From the NCBI RefSeq assembly GCF_016925615.1, contig NZ_CP070499.1, positions 4,154,001 to 4,218,000 of the forward strand: a stretch of DNA of 64,000 nucleotides. The letters are read 5' to 3'. The stretch's first letter is position 1, and each line of letters begins with the position of its first letter. Below are positions 28,205 through 35,676 of this stretch, piece after piece. The notes below the pieces were generated by a model, which saw nothing but the letters and a program-made list of their open reading frames with translations, made no database searches and had not been told where the DNA came from. This DNA is from Natronosporangium hydrolyticum (GTDB lineage: Bacteria > Actinomycetota > Actinomycetes > Mycobacteriales > Micromonosporaceae). A program made the translations under genes and the position numbers.

Positions 28205-29872
28205 ATGGCGCGGGAGGAAGAACGCAAGTACGACGTCGGCCCGTCGTTCGTGATGCCGGACCTGACCGCTGCGGTGCCGCCCGGCGGCGAGCTGGTCGAT
28301 CGCGGTGTGGTCACGCTCACCGCCACCTACTACGACACCCCCGATCTCCGGCTGGCCAGGTCCGGGGCTTCGCTGCGCTACCGCCAGGGTGACCGGTCGC
28401 CGTGGACCGTCAAGCTGCCCACCGGCACCCCCGGTGTCCGGCACGAGATTTCCCGCGCCGGCGAACCTGGCGAGCCCCCGGCCGAGCTGGTGGCGCTGGT
28501 TACCGCCGCCACCCGGGGCGCCCCGATCGCTCCGGTGGTAATGCTGCGGTCCCAGCGGCGGCGCTACGAGCTGCGGGACGCTGCCGGGCAGCTGCTCGCC
28601 GAGGTCGCTGACGACGATGTCACAGTCGGCTCCAACGCCGAGGGCGTCACAGTCGGCTCCAACGCCGAGGGCGTCACAGTCGGCTCCAACGCCGAGGGCG
28701 TCACAGTCGGCTCCAACGCCGAGGGCGTCACAGTCGGCTCCAACGCCGAGGGCGTCGCAGTCGGCTCCAACGCCGAGTGGCGGTTTCGGGAAGTCGAAGT
28801 GGAACGTGCTGGGGCGAGCCCGGAGCTGCTCGACGCGGTGGCAGCCAGGTTAATCGCCGCAGGTGCCCTGGTCGGCCAGTCCACCGAGTTCCGGTCCAAG
28901 TACGCCCGAGCGTTGGGACCGGCCGCGAACCGGCCCCCCGACCTGCCCGCACCGGAGCCGCTGCCGGCCAAACCGCGCGCCGGTGATGTCTTATCCGCTG
29001 CGCTCCGCCGCTCGGTGGGCCGGCTTCTCGACCACGACCCGTTGGTACGCCTCGGTGAGCCGCTGCCCGACGGGGACACCCCGGTCCACCAACTGCGGGT
29101 CGGTTGCCGGCGGCTCCGCAGTGATCTGCGCACCTTCGGGGTGCTGGTGGACGCGGCGTGGGCCAACCGGCTGCGACGGGAACTCCGTTGGCTGGCGCGG
29201 CGACTGGGCGCCGTACGCGACCTGGAGGTGCTGCGGGGACGGTTGTGGCGGACCGCGGCGGATCCGCTCGACCCGGTCGACCCGGCGGCGGTGGCGCGGA
29301 TCGACGCACACCTCGCCGAAGCGCAGCGGCGGGCGGAGAAGCGGCTGCGGTCGACGCTCGCCAGTGACCGCTACCGGTCGCTGCTGGACGCGCTCGTCGG
29401 CGCCGCGCAACGTCCGCGCACCACCGCGCTGGCGGCCGCGGCGGCCACCGAGGTCCTGCCGCCGCTGGTGGCCGAACCGTGGCAGGCGCTGGTAACCGGT
29501 GACGCGGATTGGCCGGGCGCTGGCGAGTTGTCGCCGGACGACCCGGACGCGGCCTGGCACGCGGTTCGGGTCCGGGCGAAACGAGCCCGGTACGCAGTGG
29601 AGGCGGTCGCCGAGCCGATGGCGGGCCCGGCGACGAAGCTGGGCCGGCGGCTGTCGCGGCTGCAGGACGTGCTGGGGGAACACCAGGACGCCGCGGTCGC
29701 CGCCGACACCTGGCGCCAGATCGCGTGGGACCGGCCGGGCGACGCCGGGCTGCTGCTCGCCGCCGGCCGGCTCTATGAGCGGGAACGGGCGGCGATCGCT
29801 CGAGTGCGGGCGGAGTACCCCGCTGCCTGGCACGCTGCCAGCCGGCCGGGCCTGGTGCGGTGGCTGGGCTGA
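28205..29872 (+). CDS. CYTH-CHAD domain protein with in-frame tandem repeat
   Basis: 555 residues from the ATG at 28205 (GGGAGCGGGGC upstream). The CYTH domain starts with the ExExK motif (E4, E6, K8 in MAREEERKY) and has ATYYDTPDLRLARSGASLRYR. Residues 139-192 are six 9-residue repeats (VTVGSNAEG) inserted in the loop before the strand WRFREVEVE. The CHAD domain spans about residues 265-540 with VHQLRVGCRRLRSDLRTF and AVRVRAKRARYAVEAV; its basic helices bind polyphosphate. The position right after ppk supports a role in polyphosphate metabolism or binding. CYTH catalysis is not proven. Confidence 0.9.
   Translation: MAREEERKYDVGPSFVMPDLTAAVPPGGELVDRGVVTLTATYYDTPDLRLARSGASLRYRQGDRSPWTVKLPTGTPGVRHEISRAGEPGEPPAELVALVTAATRGAPIAPVVMLRSQRRRYELRDAAGQLLAEVADDDVTVGSNAEGVTVGSNAEGVTVGSNAEGVTVGSNAEGVTVGSNAEGVAVGSNAEWRFREVEVERAGASPELLDAVAARLIAAGALVGQSTEFRSKYARALGPAANRPPDLPAPEPLPAKPRAGDVLSAALRRSVGRLLDHDPLVRLGEPLPDGDTPVHQLRVGCRRLRSDLRTFGVLVDAAWANRLRRELRWLARRLGAVRDLEVLRGRLWRTAADPLDPVDPAAVARIDAHLAEAQRRAEKRLRSTLASDRYRSLLDALVGAAQRPRTTALAAAAATEVLPPLVAEPWQALVTGDADWPGAGELSPDDPDAAWHAVRVRAKRARYAVEAVAEPMAGPATKLGRRLSRLQDVLGEHQDAAVAADTWRQIAWDRPGDAGLLLAAGRLYERERAAIARVRAEYPAAWHAASRPGLVRWLG
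28619..28780 (+). repeat. six-copy 27-bp in-frame tandem repeat
   Basis: Five identical 27-bp units (28619-28753) plus a sixth ending in TGG instead of GGC and with one other change (28754-28780). Each encodes VTVGSNAEG. The identity between copies means recent expansion; number polymorphism is likely and would keep the reading frame. Confidence 0.97.
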
Positions 29873-30819
29873 TCCGGGCCGCCGGCGGCGTGGTCTGGCG
29901 CCCGGGCGGGCCGGATCGCGACGAACCGTTGGTGTGCCTGGTCCACCGTCCCCGGTACGACGACTGGTCGCTGCCGAAGGGCAAGCTGCACCCGGGCGAG
30001 CATCCGCTCGCCGCCGCGGTCCGGGAAGTCGCGGAAGAGACGGGAGTTAGGGCAGTTCCCCGGGCGGCGCTGCCACCGGTGCGCTACCTGGCCGACGGGG
30101 CGCCGAAGCAGGTCGACTACTGGGTGATGGCGGCCGCCGCGGCGGCGCCCACCGCTCGGCAAGGTTCTGAAGTAGACGAGGTGGCCTGGCTGCCGACCGC
30201 GGCGGCGGTGGCGCGGGTGAGCCACCCGCTCGACGCCGCGCTGCTGCGCCGATGGGCGGCGACGCCGCGGATCACCGGGCTGGTCGCGCTGGTACGCCAC
30301 GCCGACGCTGGCGACCGGGCGGGGTGGCCGGCCGGGACGGACGCGCTGCGACCGCTCACCGCCCGCGGGATCGGCGACGCGGCCCGGTTGGGCAAGCTGC
30401 TGGCGCTGTGCGCCCCCACCCGACTGGTCTCGGCGAGTCCGCGCCGGTGCCGGCAGACGTTGGCGCCGCTCGGCAGCGAGCTGGCGCTGCCGCTGTCGGT
30501 GGCGGCGGTCTTCGACGAGACCACTGGCGACCCGGTCGCGGCCGGTCGCCAGCTGGTCGAGTTAGCCACCACTGAGGTGACCACGGTGGTGTGTTCGCAG
30601 GGGGCGGTCATCCCGCCGGTGCTGGCCTGGCTGACCAAGACCGCTGCTGCACAAGGGCAGCAACTGGGCCCGCCGGCGGCCGATGGCCAGACACACGAAA
30701 CGGGCCGGAGAAGTGGCTTCGCCACCGCCAAGGGAGACGGTTGGCTGTTGCCCTTCTCCGGCCCGTTTCCGGTCGGGATCGCACCGCTGCGGTTGACCGA
30801 TGGTGCGCCACCTGGCTGA
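29860..30819 (+). CDS. mutT1: Nudix hydrolase fused to histidine phosphatase, MutT1-like
   Basis: 319 residues from a GTG at 29860 that overlaps the CYTH-CHAD stop by 13 bp. A complete Nudix box (GX5EX7REVAEEXGV) spans residues 41-63. A histidine-phosphatase domain begins with LVALVRHADAG near residue 142 and has SASPRRCRQT. This two-domain layout and its position after ppk match mycobacterial MutT1, which hydrolyses 8-oxo-GTP/dGTP and diadenosine polyphosphates. The 3' coding end carries a long inverted repeat. It is convergent with hupB, with 4 bp between the two genes. Confidence 0.94.
   Translation: MAGLIRAAGGVVWRPGGPDRDEPLVCLVHRPRYDDWSLPKGKLHPGEHPLAAAVREVAEETGVRAVPRAALPPVRYLADGAPKQVDYWVMAAAAAAPTARQGSEVDEVAWLPTAAAVARVSHPLDAALLRRWAATPRITGLVALVRHADAGDRAGWPAGTDALRPLTARGIGDAARLGKLLALCAPTRLVSASPRRCRQTLAPLGSELALPLSVAAVFDETTGDPVAAGRQLVELATTEVTTVVCSQGAVIPPVLAWLTKTAAAQGQQLGPPAADGQTHETGRRSGFATAKGDGWLLPFSGPFPVGIAPLRLTDGAPPG
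30697..30769. terminator. inverted repeat within the mutT1 3' end, possible hupB terminator
   Basis: Perfect 17-bp arms GAAACGGGCCGGAGAAG (30697-30713) and its complement (30753-30769), with an inner GTGGCTTCGCCAC hairpin. It lies 55 bp past the hupB stop on the minus strand but inside mutT1 codons. A transcript from either side would form it. Confidence 0.6.
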
Positions 30820-30823
30820 CCAG

Positions 30824-31348
30824 TCAGCGACGCTTGGTGGCCTTCTTGGCCGGCGCCTTCTTGGCCGGGGCCTTCTTCGCGGTGCTGGCCTTGCGAGGGG
30901 TGGCCCGGGTGGTCTTCTTCGCGGTGCTGGTGCGCGCCGGCGCGGCCTTCTTGGCCGTGGTGGTCTTCTTCGCCGGAGCTGCGGCCTTCTTGGTGGTGGT
31001 GGTAGTGGTGGTGGTGGCCTTCTGGGCGGTGGTCTTCTTCGCCGGGGCGGCCTTGAGCGCCTTCGGCACCTTGCCGCTCGCCACCATTTCCTTGAACCCC
31101 GAGCCGGGCCGGAACGCCGGCACCGAGGTCTTCTTGACACGTACGGACTCACCGGTGCGGGGGTTGCGGGCCATCCGAGCAGCACGGACGCGCTTCTCGA
31201 AGACACCGAAGCCGGTGATGGAGACCTTCTCCCCCTTGGTCACTGCGGCCTGGACTTCTGCCAGAACCGCGTCCAGGGCCGTACCGGCCGCGCGCTTGTC
31301 TTCCCCTAGCCGGGTAGCAAGCGCCTCAATGAGCTCGGCCTTGTTCAC
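30824..31348 (-). CDS. hupB: HU-type nucleoid protein with histone H1-like tail
   Basis: 174 residues. The HU fold occupies residues 1-90 (MNKAELIEALATRLGEDKRA, GFGVFEKRVRAARMARNPRT, VPAFRPGSGFKEMV). The remainder is a Lys/Ala/Thr/Pro-rich tail with many AKK and PAKKA blocks, as in actinobacterial HupB/HupS. It compacts DNA and binds non-specifically; lysines in the tail are modification sites in mycobacteria. A poly-Thr run (eight Thr) within the tail is likely length-variable. Confidence 0.97.
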   Translation of the reverse strand: MNKAELIEALATRLGEDKRAAGTALDAVLAEVQAAVTKGEKVSITGFGVFEKRVRAARMARNPRTGESVRVKKTSVPAFRPGSGFKEMVASGKVPKALKAAPAKKTTAQKATTTTTTTTKKAAAPAKKTTTAKKAAPARTSTAKKTTRATPRKASTAKKAPAKKAPAKKATKRR

Positions 31349-31429
31349 GACATCCCTCCAACTGTGTGGACTCCACGCGAGTCTTTCTGGGCGACGGTAT
31401 GCCCTATGACACTAACTTACAAACATCCG

Positions 31430-31495
31430 GAAGAAAAAACCCCTTGTGTCGCAACACGATTGGCCCCGCCCGGCGGCGCCGGGCGGGGCCAATCG
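31430..31495 (-). terminator. intrinsic terminator of the leuCD operon
   Basis: A perfect 18-bp GC-rich stem (31457-31474 with 31478-31495) and a 3-nt loop, 61 bp after the leuD stop. On the minus strand it is followed by a small GTGT/ACAC hairpin and then GGGGTTTTTTC near 31434. It insulates leuCD from the same-strand hupB gene. Confidence 0.85.
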
Positions 31496-31556
31496 GCGGA
31501 TTGCCGGCTAACCGAAGCGCGCAAAAGCGCGGCGCTGCGGCTTCGCCGTGCTCAGA

Positions 31557-32144
31557 CTACGTCACAACCGGCGTAAACGGGGGTCGGCCGTCCTCATAAG
31601 CGAGGATTGCCGCCTCATGCCGCAAGGTCAGACCGATGTCGTCGAGGCCTTCTAGCAACCGCCATCGGCTGAAGTCGTCGATCGGAAACTCCCAGCTCGC
31701 TTCCCCAACGCGTACCTGGCGTTCGACAAGGTCCACCGTGACCTGCGTGGCCGGGTCCCGTTCCAGCTGCTCCCAGAGCTGTTCGACAATGGGCAACGGC
31801 AGTTCGACCGGCAGCAACCCTTCCTTGAGCGAGTTGCCCCGGAAGATGTCGCCGAATCGGGGCGAGATCACCGCCCGGAAGCCCCAGTCCCGCAAGGCCC
31901 ACACCGCGTGCTCCCGGGACGAGCCGACACCGAACTCCGGGCCGGCCACAAGGATCGTCGCCGCCTCGTGGGCCGGCTGGTTCAGCACGAAGTCCGGGTC
32001 GTTACGCCAGGCCCGGAACAGGCCGTCGGCGAATCCGGTCTTACTCACCCGCTTGAGGTAGACCGCCGGGATGATCTGATCCGTATCTACGTTGGAACGG
32101 CGCAACGGCGCCGCCGCACCGCTGTGTACCGTGAACTTCTCCAT
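31557..32144 (-). CDS. leuD: 3-isopropylmalate dehydratase small subunit
   Basis: 195 residues from the ATG at 32144, which overlaps the leuC stop as TGATG; a TTG one codon upstream is less likely. Swivelling subunit of isopropylmalate isomerase in leucine synthesis: [28 protein letters not shown] (aconitase-type substrate loop), [20 protein letters not shown]. Coupled to leuC. Confidence 0.97.
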   Translation of the reverse strand: MEKFTVHSGAAAPLRRSNVDTDQIIPAVYLKRVSKTGFADGLFRAWRNDPDFVLNQPAHEAATILVAGPEFGVGSSREHAVWALRDWGFRAVISPRFGDIFRGNSLKEGLLPVELPLPIVEQLWEQLERDPATQVTVDLVERQVRVGEASWEFPIDDFSRWRLLEGLDDIGLTLRHEAAILAYEDGRPPFTPVVT

Positions 32145-33595
32145 CAAGAGCCGCCTTTCAGATCGGTCGGGTCAGCCAATCGGCCGGTTACCGCGGTGGC
32201 GGCGGCGACCGGCGGCGACACCAGATGGGTACGGCCGCCCTGGCCCTGCCGACCCTCGAAGTTCCGGTTCGACGTCGAGGCGGCGCGCTGCCCCGGCGAA
32301 AGCGTGTCCGGGTTCATGCCCAGGCACATCGAGCAGCCGGCGTAGCGCCATTCGGCGCCCGCGGCGGTGAAGATTTCGTGGAGGCCTTCCTGTTCCGCGG
32401 CGGCGCGAACCGCGTCGGAGCCCGGCACCACCAGCATCCGTACCCCGTCGGCGACTCGCCGGCCCCGGATCACTTCGGCGGCGGTCCGTAGGTCTTCGAG
32501 CCGCCCGTTGGTGCAGGAGCCCACAAACACCACGTCGATCGGCACCTCCCGCATCGCGGTGCCGGGGCGCAGCGCCATGTACTCCAGCGCCCGCTGCGCC
32601 GCGGACTGGGCGGCGGCGTCGGCGAAGTGCGCCGGATCCGGCACCGCCCCGTCGAGCGGCACGCCCTGCCCGGGATTGGTGCCCCAGGTGACGAACGGCG
32701 AGATCTGGTCGGCCGCCAACACCACCTCGGTGTCGAACTCGGCGCCCGGGTCGGTGGGCAGCCCTCGCCAGTGATCCAGCGCCTGCTCCCACAGTTTGCC
32801 GCTGGGCGCGTAGCGCCGGCCGGCGAGGAATTCGTAGGTGGTGTCGTCCGGTGCGACCATGCCGGCCTTCGCCCCCCACTCGATCGACATGTTCGCCACC
32901 GTCATCCGGCCCTCCATGGACAGGCCGGCGACCGCCGATCCGCGGTACTCCACGATGTGGCCACGGCCCGCGCCGGTGCCGACCTGGGCGATCAGCGCCA
33001 GAATCAGATCTTTGGCGGTGACGCCGCCGCGCAGGGCGCCGGTGACGGTGACCGCCATGGTCTTGGGCCGCTGTTGCGGCAGCGTCTGGGTCGCCAGCAC
33101 ATGCTCCACCTCGCTGGTGCCGATCCCGAAAGCTAGCGCCCCGAACGCGCCGTGGGTGGCGGTGTGCGAATCACCGCACACCATGGTCAGCCCGGGTTGG
33201 GTCAACCCCAGCTGCGGGCCGATTACATGCACGATCCCCTGATCCGCGTCGCCCAGCCGATGCAGCCGGATCCCGTACTCTTCGCAGTTGCGGCGCAGGG
33301 TTTCGATCTGGGTGCGGGAGGTGAGATCACCGATGGTGATCAGATCTCCCCGCCGACCGGCGTGGCTCGGATCGTCGTACCCGGTCGGGGTGTTGTGATC
33401 CTCTGTGGCCAGCGTAAGGTCGGTGCGCCGAACCTTCCGGCCGGTCGCCCGCAATCCGTCGAATGCTTGCGGACTGGTCACCTCGTGCAGCAGATGCAGG
33501 TCGACGTAGAGCAGATCTGGTTCGCCCGGGGTCGAACGCACCAGATGGTCGTCCCACACCTTTTCGGCCATCGTTCTGGGTTTTTGTACTCCCAT
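32144..33595 (-). CDS. leuC: 3-isopropylmalate dehydratase large subunit
   Basis: 483 residues from the ATG at 33595 (AGGGAAA upstream). Binds a [4Fe-4S] cluster through Cys residues in [10 protein letters not shown] and CSMCLGMN (CxxC). Other aconitase motifs: [33 protein letters not shown]. Converts 2-isopropylmalate to 3-isopropylmalate with LeuD. Divergent from an IclR regulator with an AT-rich palindrome between them. Confidence 0.97.
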   Translation of the reverse strand: MGVQKPRTMAEKVWDDHLVRSTPGEPDLLYVDLHLLHEVTSPQAFDGLRATGRKVRRTDLTLATEDHNTPTGYDDPSHAGRRGDLITIGDLTSRTQIETLRRNCEEYGIRLHRLGDADQGIVHVIGPQLGLTQPGLTMVCGDSHTATHGAFGALAFGIGTSEVEHVLATQTLPQQRPKTMAVTVTGALRGGVTAKDLILALIAQVGTGAGRGHIVEYRGSAVAGLSMEGRMTVANMSIEWGAKAGMVAPDDTTYEFLAGRRYAPSGKLWEQALDHWRGLPTDPGAEFDTEVVLAADQISPFVTWGTNPGQGVPLDGAVPDPAHFADAAAQSAAQRALEYMALRPGTAMREVPIDVVFVGSCTNGRLEDLRTAAEVIRGRRVADGVRMLVVPGSDAVRAAAEQEGLHEIFTAAGAEWRYAGCSMCLGMNPDTLSPGQRAASTSNRNFEGRQGQGGRTHLVSPPVAAATAVTGRLADPTDLKGGS

Positions 33596-33672
33596 CGCAG
33601 TTTCCCTTTCTGCTGGTGACGCCGCTGGCGGCGGGACCCGGGGCGAGGTGCCAGCGAGTCACCGGCTGGACA

Positions 33673-33687
33673 TCCTAAAATTTGGGA
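33673..33687. promoter_or_regulatory. candidate IclR-type operator between leuC and the regulator
   Basis: TCCTAAAATTTGGGA has 6 of 7 symmetric pairs around a central base and is a striking AT-rich patch in this DNA. It lies 78 bp upstream of leuC and 16 bp upstream of the regulator start, a position suited to controlling both. Confidence 0.5.
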
Positions 33688-33702
33688 GGTAGTTTTCGTT
33701 CT

Positions 33703-34401
33703 GTGGGAAACGGTATCAGCGGAGTAGGCGTCCTTGACAAGGCAGTGCTGATTCTTTCTGCCTGCGTTGAGGGGGCCAGCCTGGCCGAACTCGTAGACCG
33801 GACCAAGTTGCCACGGGCGACCGCACACCGGCTGGCTCAGGCACTCGAAGTGCACCGGCTGCTAGTGCGGGACACGCAAGGCCGCTGGCGCCCCGGCCCG
33901 CGGCTGGGGGAGCTCGCCAACGCCGCCCCAGACGTGCTGCTGACCGCCGCGGAGCCGATGCTGGCCGCGCTACGCGACACCACCGGGGAGAGCGCGCAGC
34001 TGTTCCTCCGGCGGGCCGACGAGCGGGTCTGTGTGGCCTCCGCGGAGCGGGCCCGGGGCCTACGGGACACCGTGCCGGTCGGTTCGGTGCTGCCGATGCA
34101 CGCCGGCTCCGGCGCCCAGGTGCTACTCGCCTGGGAACCCCCGGAGGCCTACCTGCCGCTGCTGCCCCGCTGCCGCTTTACCGGCAAGACACTGGCCGAG
34201 GTACGCCGGCGCGGTTGGGCGCAGAGCGTCGCCGAACGAGAGGCCGGCGTCGCCAGCGTCTCCGCTCCGGTCCGGGACCGCTCGGGCCGAGTGGTGGCCG
34301 CGATCAGCGTCTCCGGCCCGATCGAGCGGATGGGCCGGCGGCCGGGCGAGAAGTACGCGATGGCCGTCGTCCGGGCCGGCCAGCGGCTCTCCGGGCTGTA
34401 A
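33703..34401 (+). CDS. IclR family regulator, NdgR/LtbR-like
   Basis: 232 residues from a GTG at 33703. N-terminal winged helix: GVLDKAVLILSACVEGASLA and KLPRATAHRLAQALEVHRLL. The IclR effector domain covers the rest, with GSVLPMHAGSGAQVLLAW and ASVSAPVRDRSGRVVAAISV. Its position divergent from leuC matches LtbR of Corynebacterium and NdgR of Streptomyces, regulators of leucine and other amino acid genes. Function here is inferred from that synteny. Confidence 0.93.
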   Translation: MGNGISGVGVLDKAVLILSACVEGASLAELVDRTKLPRATAHRLAQALEVHRLLVRDTQGRWRPGPRLGELANAAPDVLLTAAEPMLAALRDTTGESAQLFLRRADERVCVASAERARGLRDTVPVGSVLPMHAGSGAQVLLAWEPPEAYLPLLPRCRFTGKTLAEVRRRGWAQSVAEREAGVASVSAPVRDRSGRVVAAISVSGPIERMGRRPGEKYAMAVVRAGQRLSGL

Positions 34402-34502
34402 CCACCAGCCCGGCCCCGACCCGGGCCCGGCACACACGCTGAAGGGCACGCGCACAAACTGAAGAGCGCCCCACCGAATCGGTGAGGCGCTCTTCGCGCT
34501 GG

Positions 34503-34575
34503 TAGCCCCGAGGAGATTCGAACTCCCGCTACCGCCTTGAGAGGGCGGCGTCCTAGGCCGCTAGACGACGGGGCC
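34503..34575 (-). tRNA. tRNA-Glu (CTC)
   Basis: 73-nt cloverleaf on the minus strand. Acceptor GGCCCCG pairs with CGGGGCT plus discriminator A; anticodon stem CCGCC/GGCGG with loop CTCTCAA gives anticodon CTC; T-arm GTTCGAATC is present. CCA is not encoded. Confidence 0.97.
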
Positions 34576-34597
34576 TTGCAGGCATGAAGCCTACCAG

Positions 34598-34669
34598 CTG
34601 GGGTACCAGGACTCGAACCTAGACTAACGGAACCAGAATCCGTTGGGCTGCCAATTACCCCATACCCCA
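34598..34669 (-). tRNA. tRNA-Gln (CTG)
   Basis: 72-nt cloverleaf on the minus strand. Acceptor TGGGGTA pairs with TACCCCA plus discriminator G; anticodon loop TTCTGGT in stem ACGGA/TCCGT gives CTG; T-arm GTTCGAGTC. It lies upstream of tRNA-Glu, so the two are probably one transcript. gltX, usually next to this pair in actinobacteria, is missing here. Confidence 0.97.
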
Positions 34670-34753
34670 GTGGCGTGTAACCACGCCGTCGAAGACTGTA
34701 CCGTACCCGGGCGGCCGGCGCCAAACCGCCCACCCGACACCGTCATGAGCTGG

Positions 34754-35542
34754 TTATTCAAGCTCCAGCACCGGATTGGCAAGCTCTCCCATCCCGGCCA
34801 CCCGGACGGTCACGGTCTCCCCCGCCGCCAGCGGACCCACCCCGGCCGGAGTGCCGGTGAGCACTACATCGCCCGGCAGCAGCGTCATCACATGTGACAC
34901 ATACGACACCAGGGTGGCCGGGTCGAAGACCATCTCGCTGGTCCGACCCAACTGCCGGACCTCCTCGTCGACCTCGCAGCGAACCTCCCGGTCGGCGAGG
35001 TCCTCGCCGGTGACGATCCATGGACCCAGCGGGCAGAACGAATCGAACCCCTTGGCCCGGGTCCACTGGCCATCCATGCGTTGCAGATCCCGGGCGGTGA
35101 CATCGTTGGCGCAGGTCCAGCCGAAGATGGCCCGCTCGGCCCCGGCCCGGTCCACCCGCCGAGCCCCCGGCGGCCCGATCACCACCGCGACCTCGGCCTC
35201 GTGCTCCACCTGCACAGACTGCGGCGGCAACCGAATGGCGTCCTGCGGGCCGATCACCGAGGTGGACGGTTTCAGGAACAGCAACGGCTCGGCCGGAACC
35301 TCAGCGGCGTGTTCCGCCGCGTGGTCGCGGTAGTTGCGGCCGACGCACACCACCTTGCTCGGCAGGATCGGCGAGAGCAGCCGCACATCGGCCAGCGCCC
35401 ACCGTTGCTCAGTAAACCGGAGTTGGCCGAACGGGTGGCCCTCGATCTGCGCCACGGTCAACCCCGCCGCACCGGCCTCCGCCTCACCCTCGACCACTCC
35501 GAACGACATCCCGCCGGGATGCGCGAACCGTGCAATCCGCAC
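34754..35542 (-). CDS. fumarylacetoacetate hydrolase family protein
   Basis: 262 residues. FAH C-terminal fold: KVVCVGRNYRDHAAEH, FLKPSTSVIGP, metal-binding VEHEAEVAVVIG (E-x-E), NDVTARDLQ, KGFDSFCPLGPWIV and LTGTPAGVGPL. Members hydrolyse or decarboxylate 2-oxo acids such as acylpyruvates or oxaloacetate; the exact substrate is unknown. The gene normally sits next to gltX in this conserved neighbourhood (Rv2993c-like). Confidence 0.92.
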   Translation of the reverse strand: MRIARFAHPGGMSFGVVEGEAEAGAAGLTVAQIEGHPFGQLRFTEQRWALADVRLLSPILPSKVVCVGRNYRDHAAEHAAEVPAEPLLFLKPSTSVIGPQDAIRLPPQSVQVEHEAEVAVVIGPPGARRVDRAGAERAIFGWTCANDVTARDLQRMDGQWTRAKGFDSFCPLGPWIVTGEDLADREVRCEVDEEVRQLGRTSEMVFDPATLVSYVSHVMTLLPGDVVLTGTPAGVGPLAAGETVTVRVAGMGELANPVLELE

Positions 35543-35676
35543 CGGTCTCCCTCTCTGCTCGGCCCGACCCCGGCACCGCGCCGCGGGCCGCGTTTCAACC
35601 TACCCGCCGAAACCTACCTGGCGGGCCGGCTGCGCCCACCGGCGCCAGGGACCGGCAACGGGCACCCGGCGGCGGC

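Noticed and set aside
28619-28780. CRISPR array
   Set aside because: Units are contiguous without spacers, identical, and in frame within a gene.
28564-29166. Repeat-encoded proteins in the other frames of the CYTH repeat
   Set aside because: A 27-bp unit keeps all frames open automatically; only the CYTH-CHAD frame has recognisable domains.
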